Assembly (NCBI GenBank): GCA_030834895.1
Contig: JAUQXA010000062.1
Span: 1-64,000, forward strand
Length of the DNA: 64,000 nucleotides
Reading direction: 5' to 3'
Source of the DNA: Anaerolineales bacterium
GTDB taxonomy: Bacteria > Chloroflexota > Anaerolineae > Anaerolineales > Villigracilaceae
A program made the translations under genes and the position numbers. The notes under the pieces are model-generated. The model had not been told where the DNA came from. It saw nothing but the letters and a program-made list of their open reading frames with translations, and made no database searches. Position 1 is the first letter of the stretch. Every line of letters begins with the position of its first letter. Shown here in pieces: positions 17,701 to 26,167 of the stretch.

Positions 17701-19365
17701 ATCGTGATGGGTGAGAACAACCTGGTGCGCTGGTTATGGCTGGCAGGGTTGGGAGTCTTCTTTGCATCGCTCTTCATAAAATCCCAAACGGGTATGACTG
17801 TGCAAAGGGATGAGTCGCCGGCTTTCCGCTGGTTCCATTGGGTGATTTTGGCTTCCCTCCTGGCGCTGGCTTTTGCCCTGCGGGTATATCGCCTCTATGA
17901 TGTTCCGCTCGACCTCAGCACCGATATGGCCTCTGTTGGGATTTATGCCCGCGATTACCTGTTCGGACTGGAAAAACACATCTTTGGAACCGGCTGGTAT
18001 TACATGCCGCGCATTACCTTTATCCCCTACATGGCGAGTATGGCCGTGGCCGGGAATAATCTGTTCGGCCTGTATTTTGCCACCGTTGTCATGGGGACTC
18101 TGAATGTTCTGGGAACCTACCTGTTTGTGTGGAGGTTGTTCGACCGTCATCGCCTGGCACTCCTCACCGCCTTGCTGATAACCATCAATCCGGCCCACAT
18201 CAATTTCTCTCGAATCACCAGTTACATGGACCCGTGGTTCCTTGGGTTCTTTGGGCTTTACTTCTTCGTGGACGGACTGAAAGGGCGGCGCTGGATTTCG
18301 CTGGCGCTTGCCGGGGTATTTACCGGCTTTACGCTTGTCTCCTACCCGTCAGGCAGGGCCATCATCCCCCTGATTTTTATTGGACTGGCCTGTGCCTGGT
18401 TCTTCCGGCGTAAATGGGTAACGGAAAACTACAAAGGATTGGTTTGGATGTTGTTGGGGATTCTGATTACATTGGGTCCCAACCTCGTTTACTTTATCAC
18501 CGATTGGTCTGTCTATATGCAGCGCTCGCGCGAGGTGTTGATCACCAATCCCGGCGTAACCCAACACCTGGAATATACCTATGAGGTAGATTCGTTCTGG
18601 CTGGTACTTTGGGAGCAGATAAAACGCTCGGTGTTATTGTTCAACTATTACACCGACCGCAGCGCCCAGTTTTCCTACCCCCATCCCATGTTCAACTCCT
18701 ACGTGTCGCCGTTATTGCTCTTGGGATTTGGGATGAGCCTGTATCGTTGGAAAAAACCGGAATTCCTGTTTCTGGTTTCCTCTTTTGTTTCCATGCTTGT
18801 CATTGGCAGTATCCTGACAGATAATGCCCCAACCTGGTGCCGGCTGGTGGGAATCATTCCACTTGCCGCGCTGTTGATTGCGCTGGTGTTGGATGAGTTC
18901 GTCAACCTGTTGGAAAGGCTCTCCCTAAAACCTTTCGTTCCGCTGCTGATCATTGGCCTCGCGGTGTTTCTATGGCAATTGGGAACACTCGACTGGAAGA
19001 TTTACCTCATCGACGTGACCAACGAGGATATTACCCGTCCCGAAGTTCACGTTGCCCGCTACCTGGATACCCTTCCCGACGAAGTCACCGCCTGCGGCAT
19101 TACGGATGAATATCTCATCAACCAGGAGGAGATTCGGTTCATGGGCTGGCCTCGTTCGATCCTTGTTGTCCCCGCGGATACTCCCACCCTCGTCCATGAA
19201 CTTTGTCCCGGCAAAAATGTGGTCTGGATTTTGGCGCCGGTCTATAAGGATCGACTCTCTGAACTGCGAATCAAATGGCCGGGCGGAACTGCTGAAGACC
19301 ACATCACGAAAAACGGCTGGCATGTATTCACAAGTTATCTGGTGGCCAACGAAACCAGTCCTTGA
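14749..19365 (+). CDS. Tandem-duplicated GT39-like glycosyltransferase (two full copies in one 1538-aa chain)
   Basis: Two homologous halves are visible: about residues 125-830 and 870-1538. Each has ESPAFRW (residues 273 and 1022), a first-loop (D/T)DMAS motif after (L/I)P-x-D-L, NNxFG, an SQFGYPHPMF or AQFSYPHPMF segment, and a C-terminal globular part containing DDVTACGIT or DEVTACGIT and (A/V)APxYxxRL. The copies are clearly diverged, so the duplication is old. The second copy has lost the first His after DMAS (DMASHGW versus DMASVGI). The N-terminal 120 residues are linker and one helix. The start at ATG 14749 follows a weak GGAG. A 169-bp gap separates it from the PA14 gene; an intrinsic terminator follows. 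Confidence 0.8.
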   Translation: MKQNLPAEETKFQVVDKQPPSKPASPAEIPLWLATSFVLGVVSLVSLIYYFFTRRSSPTPGREHAEPSQAPGQIQAEEITHEGLDIIKSKPVFAAPSDIQQTEQNTNAGMGWTEVSSTLSNLSADQIKTGVFSIIGTLAALAIAYFAQGVFDSITGAGTLRNWVWLISMSESNRQWLGAGIYLIALLVWVFSAPPMRSIDSIVNSSKSDAGENRYPPIRTFFLATGIVVYFIAVISFLMNDESAFVRLMWGFGLVCFILSQLPYKNSHPEAEESPAFRWQNWLVLALILLVGFWLRFYQIATIPDDLHGDMASHGWVARDFLLGKQHDIFGFGWTATPTIGFLPAFLTMAVFGNNIFGMQMAAVIGGTFSLFAVYLLTWRLFNSHRLATLTTIIVAINVVHIHFYRLFNMEPWPLSNFAIFLLIDGFKSRRFTSFGLAGVFIGFSLLMYTSGRALPFILIVFVLYALLFQRKWITQNLWGFVALVGGIIITMGPALVYYLISWDSFIARSREVYLFSEGVMAHLLNKYNTDSMLTVLLTQIKLSLLMFHQSTDTSSQFGYPHPMFSSLISPLIILGLGFAIRRWKQAGMAFVLIWLAMVMVLGSILTIDAPFWPRLVGIIPAAALLIAMAIEQILEMGRKVLGSQSVRFILPVVVIFLATVGYLDWDRYYQFVKDSGSPSTLTGRYIGRLPDDVTACGITNPPLSVRETSFLAWPHKLVDIAPDAPDSDLEKCTGSSIVWAVAPEYIGRLDAIRARWPNGILDERFMPRFNYTMTFYLVGVQPPESQPEKTFHLPPWFSIIASLILAGILIWYVFRRVPLKIPHELPFKRNAGSQPLVSTLDMPRQSPPSTPKRNMFADFIDWYDEVKSFTFPAVTPKLVASILLPPVAVGLAYFAQTFLDQWSGAGLHLQIESLYIKSEGLRLAVASLTFVVAALLWTFTTAVRENDFSSGQTTHGESISQPTLGSPIQIVGIFLTISSMVLYIVMGENNLVRWLWLAGLGVFFASLFIKSQTGMTVQRDESPAFRWFHWVILASLLALAFALRVYRLYDVPLDLSTDMASVGIYARDYLFGLEKHIFGTGWYYMPRITFIPYMASMAVAGNNLFGLYFATVVMGTLNVLGTYLFVWRLFDRHRLALLTALLITINPAHINFSRITSYMDPWFLGFFGLYFFVDGLKGRRWISLALAGVFTGFTLVSYPSGRAIIPLIFIGLACAWFFRRKWVTENYKGLVWMLLGILITLGPNLVYFITDWSVYMQRSREVLITNPGVTQHLEYTYEVDSFWLVLWEQIKRSVLLFNYYTDRSAQFSYPHPMFNSYVSPLLLLGFGMSLYRWKKPEFLFLVSSFVSMLVIGSILTDNAPTWCRLVGIIPLAALLIALVLDEFVNLLERLSLKPFVPLLIIGLAVFLWQLGTLDWKIYLIDVTNEDITRPEVHVARYLDTLPDEVTACGITDEYLINQEEIRFMGWPRSILVVPADTPTLVHELCPGKNVVWILAPVYKDRLSELRIKWPGGTAEDHITKNGWHVFTSYLVANETSP

Positions 19366-19394
19366 TTTACCATGTCCTGTATAAAAGACACAGG

Positions 19395-19429
19395 GAGACA
19401 GCCGTCCGTAAAGTGGTTGTCTCTTTTTT
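19395..19429 (+). terminator. Intrinsic terminator after the tandem glycosyltransferase
   Basis: GAGACAGCC (19395-19403) pairs with GGTTGTCTC (19415-19423), with one G-T wobble, and is followed by a run of six T. It closes the 6247-19365 transcription unit. Confidence 0.8.
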
Positions 19430-19563
19430 GTCTTCACATTCGACGATGCTCAACGAGATATAATTGGGATGTGTTGGGACGTATGAGCAAGGCAGGAAAA
19501 AGCGATCTCATTGAAGTCTGCGCTGAAGGTCGTGTACAATCATTTCTTTAAATAAGGAAACGA

Positions 19564-20531
<968 letters not shown>

Positions 20532-20535
<4 letters not shown>

Positions 20536-21329
20536 ATTACGCAAACGTCTTCAAATACTGGCGTACCATTCTGGTAGTGGCAGAGATGGCCATCCGCGTG
20601 GAAATCATCGACGCCTTCGTTGTGTTCGCCATCATCTTCCAGCCGATGATCATTGCCATCCTGGCCCTGTTCATGTTGCAGGACAAGGGCGCGGACTTTG
20701 CCATGTTCGTCGTCGTCGGCAGCGGTCTGACGGGTTTGTGGAGCAGCCTGCTCTTTGTTTCCGGCAACACCATCAACGTCGAGCGTTGGACCGGTACTCT
20801 CGAATCGCTGGTGGGCATGCCGACCCCGTTCGATGTGATCATTTTTGGGAAGAATCTCGCCCACGTGTTCCAGTCCCTACTTTCGATGATTGCCTCCTAC
20901 ACGCTGGCGGCTGTGCTCTTCGGTTACCCGTTGAACCTGACGCAGCCGCTTCTCTTCTTCGCGACCCTGCTGCTCAGCATTTTCGCGTTTATTTGTTTCG
21001 GGTTGACCATTGCACCCATCTTCGTCATGTACCGCAGTGTTCAACAATGGCAGAACGCAATGGAGTTTCCCGTCTATATCATGTGCGGATTTCTCTTCCC
21101 GATTGCCCTGCTGCCGGGTTGGACAACGCCCATCAGTTACCTGCTCCCGCCGTACTGGGCGGCGATTGCCCTGCATGGCACGTCCACCGGGATGCTACCC
21201 TTCAACCAGATCGCTTTCGCCTGGGGCATGATGTTGTTCTTCAGCATCGTAGACTTGATCATCGCCAGTCAGTTGTTCAAGGTCATGCTTTACAAGGCGC
21301 GGGTCGATGCAACTTTGGATGTGGACTGA
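20532..21329 (+). CDS. ABC-2 type exporter, permease subunit 1
   Basis: The 265-aa protein has six predicted membrane helices and an ABC-2 membrane fold, with conserved EVIDAF near the first helix, NTINVERWTGTLESLVGMPTP in the central coupling region and a PEFxxYxxxGFLFP-like late segment (MEFPVYIMCGFLFPIALLP). The ATG overlaps the ATPase stop (ATGA), and it ends 3 bp before the second permease. It is expected to pair with the second permease as a heterodimer. Confidence 0.8.
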
Positions 21330-21332
21330 CCC

Positions 21333-22133
21333 ATGAATACCCTCAGCAAAAACCTCGTTCTGTTCTGGCAGGGAACTCTGCTTTCATATCGCGCCCTGTT
21401 CGCCTGGCTGAGACCCGTCACCTACATGGCGTCCAAAATTTTCATGCCCTTGGCGCAGATGTTCTTCTTCGTCTTCCTCGGAACCTACGGTTCTGGCAGT
21501 AACAATTCGGACTTCTTCGTCATCGGTAACGCGATTCAAATTACATCGGTCAGCGGAATCTTTGGAGTTACGTTCAGCATCGGCGGGGACCGCAACGAAG
21601 GGACTTTGCCCTATCTCTTTGGAACCCCCTCCAACCGCTTCTTTCTTTTCTTCGGGCGGGCGTTCATGCACGTGATCGACGGCTTCATCGGCGTGGTCAT
21701 CGCCCTGACCTGGGGTGTCCTGCTGATGGGACTCGACCTCTCCAAAACCGACCTGCCCGCTCTCGGCTTGACCATCCTCATCACCACGGTCAGCACCTGC
21801 GGGCTGGGACTGTTGATGGGCTGCCTGAGCCTGCTGACGGCAAACGTGATGTTCGTCAATAATTTCGTTTATTTCTCCCTGCTCATTTTTTCCGGCGCCA
21901 ATGTACCAATTGCCAACCTCCCCGCATGGATGCAGGCCGTCTCCAGCGTCCTGCCTCTCACGCGCGGCATTGCGGCCTCCCGCGCCCTCGCCGCCGGCGC
22001 GAGCCTTGTCGAAGTCTCACCGTTGCTGTTCAAAGAAGCAGGCATTGGATTGATCTACGGCGTGTTGGGATATTTCCTCTTTGCCTGGTTTGAAATACAA
22101 GCCAAGAAAAAAGGCACATTGGAAACCGTATGA
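21333..22133 (+). CDS. ABC-2 type exporter, permease subunit 2
   Basis: The 266-aa six-helix protein is homologous in layout to the preceding permease: IGGDRNEGTLPYLFGTPSNR is the counterpart of the NVERWTGTLESL coupling segment, and NFVYFSLLIFSGANVPIANLP corresponds to the late helix pair. It is the last gene of the three-gene operon and is followed directly by a strong bidirectional terminator. Confidence 0.8.
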   Translation: MNTLSKNLVLFWQGTLLSYRALFAWLRPVTYMASKIFMPLAQMFFFVFLGTYGSGSNNSDFFVIGNAIQITSVSGIFGVTFSIGGDRNEGTLPYLFGTPSNRFFLFFGRAFMHVIDGFIGVVIALTWGVLLMGLDLSKTDLPALGLTILITTVSTCGLGLLMGCLSLLTANVMFVNNFVYFSLLIFSGANVPIANLPAWMQAVSSVLPLTRGIAASRALAAGASLVEVSPLLFKEAGIGLIYGVLGYFLFAWFEIQAKKKGTLETV

Positions 22134-22162
22134 AAAAAAACGCTCCCGTCCGGGAGCGTTTT
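22133..22162. terminator. Bidirectional intrinsic terminator
   Basis: CGCTCCC (22141-22147) and GGGAGCG (22152-22158) flank a GTCC loop, extended by A-run and T-run on the two sides. It serves both the exporter operon and the convergent STAS-like gene, starting inside the permease stop codon. Confidence 0.9.
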
Positions 22163-22167
22163 GATTT

Positions 22168-22527
22168 CTACTTCACAAGCCATTCTTTTGCTTCGGCTTC
22201 ACTTGCAAAATACATCAGCGGTTGGCCGGTCAGCCGGGAAAGCAGGTCCCCGAGTGTCCGCTTTACGCCTGCCACACCGATTACCGCCGTTTTGTGGACA
22301 TGCGATTTGGTCACCTTGGACGCTTCGTTCAGGATGGGCATCAATTGACTGGTGATTTCCGTATTTGTGAAATCTGAAATCACAAGGACCGAGTCTTCAG
22401 GCTCGACCAATACAATTGATTCAACCTGTTCCAGCTCCGCCTTGACGGCCTTTGTGTTGAAGAAGAGATTGGCAAAATCCTGATACAGGATTTTTTTGCC
22501 TTTGTATTCGATCCATCTGGATTTCAT
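22168..22527 (-). CDS. STAS/SpoIIAA-like small soluble protein
   Basis: The start is set at the internal ATG 22527 (MKSRWIEYKGKKILYQDF), because residues before it in the open frame are the shadow of the upstream gene. The 119-aa protein has alternating beta-alpha elements (SVLVISDFTNTEI, HKTAVIGVAGVKRTLGDLLSRL) as in SpoIIAA-like/STAS domains. No phosphorylatable Ser in the standard anti-sigma antagonist position is obvious. Only 11 bp separate it from the upstream membrane protein, so the two are probably co-transcribed. It may relay a signal linked to the nearby SpoIIE phosphatase, which is inference from position only. Confidence 0.55.
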   Translation of the reverse strand: MKSRWIEYKGKKILYQDFANLFFNTKAVKAELEQVESIVLVEPEDSVLVISDFTNTEITSQLMPILNEASKVTKSHVHKTAVIGVAGVKRTLGDLLSRLTGQPLMYFASEAEAKEWLVK

Positions 22528-22538
22528 GACGACCTCTT

Positions 22539-22940
22539 TTACTTCTTGACTTCCTTTGTAAGTGCAATTCCAGTTGCGATGGCGCCCGCAAGTTCCCAGG
22601 CTCCCACGCCGAGGAAGGGTTTGGGCGCGATTCCCGTCAGCACAACGGTTGTGAAGACGGTAAATGTCACCACGCGGAAGGGGACGGTCCAACGGTAGAA
22701 TGATTTGACATCGTTCAACGCCGCAAGCACATAGTACACGCCCATGTTAAACGAAGCCATCGACGATGCGATCATAAAGACAATGGTGTAGTCACTTGCA
22801 GCGCGCTGGGCGCGCTCGATCACTTCAAAACCAAGAAGGGAAAGCAAAATTTCAGGACGAATTAAACCTACCAGCCCAAGGAGAAGGGCAATCACCCCGA
22901 AGATAAACATGGTCCAGCCTGCTGCGTCGCGAATTTTCAT
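22539..22940 (-). CDS. Small four-helix membrane protein, unknown function
   Basis: The 133-aa protein consists of four hydrophobic helices (about 8-28, 50-75, 85-105, 110-130) separated by short loops. I do not recognise a family with confidence. It is the first gene of a two-gene unit with the STAS-like protein and is divergent from the deoxynucleoside kinase (65 bp apart). Confidence 0.65.
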   Translation of the reverse strand: MKIRDAAGWTMFIFGVIALLLGLVGLIRPEILLSLLGFEVIERAQRAASDYTIVFMIASSMASFNMGVYYVLAALNDVKSFYRWTVPFRVVTFTVFTTVVLTGIAPKPFLGVGAWELAGAIATGIALTKEVKK

Positions 22941-23005
22941 ATATGGTTGGGTTCCTTTTCATTGATTATACCTGCAATCCCCTACCGTGATAAAATAAAA
23001 TCACC

Positions 23006-23653
23006 ATGGCAAAACATCTGGTTCTGGTTGCTGGAAACATCGGCGCGGGAAAGACCACACTCACCGAGCGCATCGGCTCCCGCCTCGGTTGGTGGACAGG
23101 TTACGAATCTGTGGCGGATAACCCCTACCTGCCGGACTTCTATTCCGACATGCATGCCTGGTCCTTTCATCTGCAGATCTTCTTTCTCGGACATCGCGCG
23201 GATCAGTACCTCGAAGCATCGCGGGACGCGCGTTCCGCCATCCTCGACCGCAGCATCTACGAAGATGCACACATCTTTGCCCGCGCCCTGCACCACATGG
23301 GAAATTTGGGCGAACGCGATTACCTTGCCTATCGCCGCTTGTTCGATGTGGTTGTCAGCGGACTGCCCCGTCCCGACCTGCTGATCTATCTCAAAGCGCC
23401 GGTCAATGTGCTGATGGACCGCATCCGCAGGCGGGCGCGCAACATGGAGACGGGCATCTCCACTGACTATCTCGCCCTGCTTGACTCCTTCTACGACGAG
23501 TGGCTTGGGGCCTTTGACCTTTGCCCCGTGCTGACCATCCGCACAGATGATCTGGACTACGTCAACCAACCCGGACATCTGGACCTGGTCACGAAGCGCA
23601 TCCAGGACAAACTGGCGGGCAAGGAAGTGATGGATTTGACTCACAGACCTTAA
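23006..23653 (+). CDS. Deoxynucleoside kinase (dNK/dGK-dCK family)
   Basis: The 215-aa enzyme phosphorylates deoxynucleosides for salvage. It shows the P-loop GNIGAGKTT (residues 10-18), the substrate Glu in YESVADNPYLPDFY, DRSIYED (ERS/DRS motif), LIYLKAP and the lid RIRRRARNMETGIS. Length and motif order match bacterial deoxyadenosine/deoxyguanosine kinases; substrate preference is not predictable. It ends one base before the phosphatase gene, so the two are likely co-transcribed. Confidence 0.85.
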   Translation: MAKHLVLVAGNIGAGKTTLTERIGSRLGWWTGYESVADNPYLPDFYSDMHAWSFHLQIFFLGHRADQYLEASRDARSAILDRSIYEDAHIFARALHHMGNLGERDYLAYRRLFDVVVSGLPRPDLLIYLKAPVNVLMDRIRRRARNMETGISTDYLALLDSFYDEWLGAFDLCPVLTIRTDDLDYVNQPGHLDLVTKRIQDKLAGKEVMDLTHRP

Positions 23654-23654
23654 T

Positions 23655-24896
23655 ATGACCATCAATCTGCTTTCCAAAATTCCCCTCTTTGCCGACCTTC
23701 CCCAGGAGGAACTCGACAAGATCATTTCCCTGCTGGACGTAAAGGAACTGGCCGACAGGGAAATTCTTTTTCGCGACGGTGATCTTGGCGACAATTTTTA
23801 CGTGGTCATGCGCGGCGAATTCGAAGTGTTGAAGGCCGAAGGGGAAGCCGATGAAATGGTGTTAAATGTGCTTCGGGTGGGAGAATACTTTGGCGAAATG
23901 AGCCTCATCCTCCCCGGCGGACATCGCACAGCCACGGTGCGCGCGCAGGGAGATGCCACCCTGCTTTCCATGAGCCGCATCCAGTTCTTGGAACTTACCA
24001 AGAAATACCCTGAACTTTCCCGCTCGATGGTGAAGGTGCTGAGTCAGCGGCTGGACGCAGCAAACACCCAAACCTTCCACGAACTCACCGAGAAGAACAA
24101 GCAGCTTCAGACGGCCTACGATGAACTCAAAGCGGCGCAGGCGCAGTTAATCGAGAAGGAACGCCTCGAGCGCGAGTTGCAGGTCGCGGCGGACATCCAG
24201 TTGAGCATCCTGCCCGACGAGTTGCCCGTGCTGAATGACTTCGACTTTGGCGCTCGCATCCTGCCCGCCCGTCAGGTGGGCGGAGATTTATACGATATTT
24301 TCCTACTCAAAGATGGCCAAGTGGGCGTGCTGATCGGTGACGTGGCAGACAAGGGAATCCCTTCTGCAATTTTCATGGCGCGCGCCCATGCCCTCATCAT
24401 GGCCGAAGCAGATACCGGACTTGATGCCGGGGAGACCCTTCAACACGTCAATCGTCACATTACGCGCCTGCAAAAATCCACGCAGTTCGTCACCGTGTTA
24501 TATGGCATTCTGGATGTGAAAACCCGCATCTTCAGTTATGCCCGTGCGGGTCACGAACCACCGCTGATTTTGCACCCCGACGGAACGGTGGAGCGCATCC
24601 CACACAGCGCAGGCATGGCGCTTGGCTTGTGGGATGAGGTCAGGCTCGATGAGCGCACCGTTGATCTGCCCCACGGCTCGACCCTGCTCCTCTTCACCGA
24701 TGGCATGACCGATTGCCGCAACCCACAGGGCGAGGCGTTTGGGATGGAACGTGTCAAAACCACGCTGAGCGGCTTGTCGGATCATACTGCCCAACACGTC
24801 TGCGACCACCTGCTGGGGACGTTGATCAACTACCAGGACGGCTCGAAACAGGATGACGATGTGACTCTGGTCGCCATCCGCGCGGTGGCGAAATAA
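23655..24896 (+). CDS. cNMP-binding SpoIIE-type (PP2C) protein phosphatase
   Basis: The 413-aa signalling protein has an N-terminal cyclic-nucleotide-binding domain (about 5-125; LGDNFYVVMRGEFEVL, YFGEMSLILPGGHRTATV), a coiled-coil linker (about 130-190; LTEKNKQLQTAYDELKAAQ) and a SpoIIE/PPM phosphatase domain (about 195-410). Metal-binding aspartates are seen in GGDLYDIF, IGDVADKG, FTDGMTD and DDDVTLV. Such enzymes dephosphorylate STAS-domain anti-anti-sigma factors. A STAS-like gene lies about 1.1 kb away, divergently oriented, which would be a natural but unproven partner. The gene ends eight bases before a MITE-like element. Confidence 0.85.
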   Translation: MTINLLSKIPLFADLPQEELDKIISLLDVKELADREILFRDGDLGDNFYVVMRGEFEVLKAEGEADEMVLNVLRVGEYFGEMSLILPGGHRTATVRAQGDATLLSMSRIQFLELTKKYPELSRSMVKVLSQRLDAANTQTFHELTEKNKQLQTAYDELKAAQAQLIEKERLERELQVAADIQLSILPDELPVLNDFDFGARILPARQVGGDLYDIFLLKDGQVGVLIGDVADKGIPSAIFMARAHALIMAEADTGLDAGETLQHVNRHITRLQKSTQFVTVLYGILDVKTRIFSYARAGHEPPLILHPDGTVERIPHSAGMALGLWDEVRLDERTVDLPHGSTLLLFTDGMTDCRNPQGEAFGMERVKTTLSGLSDHTAQHVCDHLLGTLINYQDGSKQDDDVTLVAIRAVAK

Positions 24897-25040
24897 AGCA
24901 GGGAGTGCCTAACATCGAGTATATGTGCCTTTCTGAGGGAGCAAAGCGACCGAAGAATCCCGCCGCAAAGCGGCGGAGACCCTTCGCTGCGCTCAGGGCG
25001 ACACCTCTTTGTTTCGTATTTTAGGCACTCCCATAAAGCA
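24893..25040. mobile_element. 132-bp MITE-like element with 12-bp inverted ends and 8-bp target duplication
   Basis: GGGAGTGCCTAA (24901-24912) is exactly complementary to TTAGGCACTCCC (25021-25032). The 8-bp sequence ATAAAGCA occurs directly outside both ends (24893-24900 and 25033-25040), as expected of a target-site duplication. The element carries no open frame and contains internal palindromes, including CCGCCGC-AAA-GCGGCGG. It therefore looks like a non-autonomous insertion moved in trans by a transposase not present here. An internal part (about 24924-25003) belongs to a repeat family found twice more in the window. Confidence 0.85.
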
Positions 25041-25065
25041 GCAATCAACACTTTTGGAGTACACA

Positions 25066-25341
25066 ATGGGTGAAAAGACAATTCTTATACTAGTGAGTTT
25101 GTTCTTTGGTCTCATGCCTCTTTGGATGGGATATGTTATCAGTCCGCGCTGGGCGGCAAAAACGCAAAAGACGATCATTGTCGTCCTGATCGGGTTGAAC
25201 GTGCTGTTTTATGGGTTCCTGTTCTTTGGCTCCTCCGCCGCCTCCTTCAAAGACCTGCTTTCCTCATCCACTTCGATCATCCTCGTGCTTTTGTTTTGGG
25301 TCATCCTGATCTATAGGGCGAATCAACTCTGGCCGCGGTAG
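25066..25341 (+). CDS. Small three-helix membrane protein, unknown function
   Basis: The start is ATG 25066, after TTTGGAG at good distance; earlier codons in the frame lie in the mobile element. The 91-aa product has three hydrophobic helices (about 5-25, 35-55, 66-86) and no recognised motif. The insertion of the MITE-like element 26 bp upstream of the start probably displaced its original promoter or separated it from the phosphatase operon. Confidence 0.6.
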   Translation: MGEKTILILVSLFFGLMPLWMGYVISPRWAAKTQKTIIVVLIGLNVLFYGFLFFGSSAASFKDLLSSSTSIILVLLFWVILIYRANQLWPR

Positions 25342-25410
25342 ATTTTTTGTGAAGGGTGATAGTTGTGACTCTGTTCGTCATCCGCATGACGGTGAAAGGA
25401 AATACGTCCT

Positions 25411-26079
25411 GTGAAACAAGATATTCCTGCCAGTTTATTGGCGGCAAAGTCCAACTTATATCCTCCTGACAATCATCATGTCCCATATGATTCCAAGGTT
25501 TGGCACAAGTGGTTTGCCGAAGATACGGACTTTAATGAATTAACTCAAAGATATCCGCAACAAATTTCCCGTTCAGAGGTTGCCGAATTAGCCGGTTTAA
25601 GTGGCAGCGGAATTCCCCGCAAAGTGTTCCTGGCTACGATGCTTTGGGGTTATGGAACAGTTGGATATGGGGCATACCGTACTTCAATTATGGTCAAAGT
25701 CAAAGGTTTTCAAAACATAATTGAAAAGTCTTTCAGCCTGGTTTCTGATGGAAAATACATTGATGCTTACGAAATGTTTTATCTTCCAATGTGTGGTCCA
25801 GCATTTTTTACAAAGTATTTTTATTTCGTTGGGTTGGGAAACAAAACAATGCCTTTGCCCCTAATTCTGGATTCTGTGGTCGCAAATTCATTGACGCAGC
25901 TAGGCGTGGATATATATCGATTGGCAAGGGTTGTAAAAAATTCTGCTGGAAAAATCACTTCTGTCGCAAGATACGCGGACGGTTACTTCCAGTATGTTGA
26001 AATGATCAATAGCTGGGCAAGTGAAATCAGTTGCCGTCCAGATAGTATTGAAAAATGGTTATTCTCTTCGAGAAATTAG
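25411..26079 (+). CDS. OGG-fold (8-oxoguanine glycosylase-like) protein, low GC
   Basis: The 222-aa protein begins at GTG 25411. It shows the pattern I associate with the OGG-fold family: ATMLWGYGTVGYGAYRT, a helix with DGKYIDAYEMF, then CGPAFFTKYFYFVG and PLILDSVVANSL. These correspond to helix-hairpin-helix DNA-glycosylase-like elements. The usual catalytic Lys/Asp pair of OGG1 is not evident, so enzymatic activity is uncertain. The gene is visibly richer in A+T than its neighbours, suggesting acquisition by transfer. It is followed by a strong bidirectional terminator. OGG-fold proteins of this size are often in accessory loci. Confidence 0.5.
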   Translation: MKQDIPASLLAAKSNLYPPDNHHVPYDSKVWHKWFAEDTDFNELTQRYPQQISRSEVAELAGLSGSGIPRKVFLATMLWGYGTVGYGAYRTSIMVKVKGFQNIIEKSFSLVSDGKYIDAYEMFYLPMCGPAFFTKYFYFVGLGNKTMPLPLILDSVVANSLTQLGVDIYRLARVVKNSAGKITSVARYADGYFQYVEMINSWASEISCRPDSIEKWLFSSRN

Positions 26080-26126
26080 GATCGCCTGCATAAAAGCATC
26101 TTGCAAGGGTTGTCATTCTCGACTTG

Positions 26127-26166
26127 AAAAATCGGCTTTGAAAGATGTACTTTCAGAGCCGATTTT
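26127..26166. terminator. Bidirectional intrinsic terminator
   Basis: AAAATCGGCT-TTGAAAG (from 26127) pairs with CTTTCA-GAGCCGATTTT (ending 26166), with one internal mismatch pair. The A-run and T-run on the two sides let it end both the OGG-like gene and the convergent ABC-F gene. Confidence 0.85.
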
Positions 26167-26167
26167 G

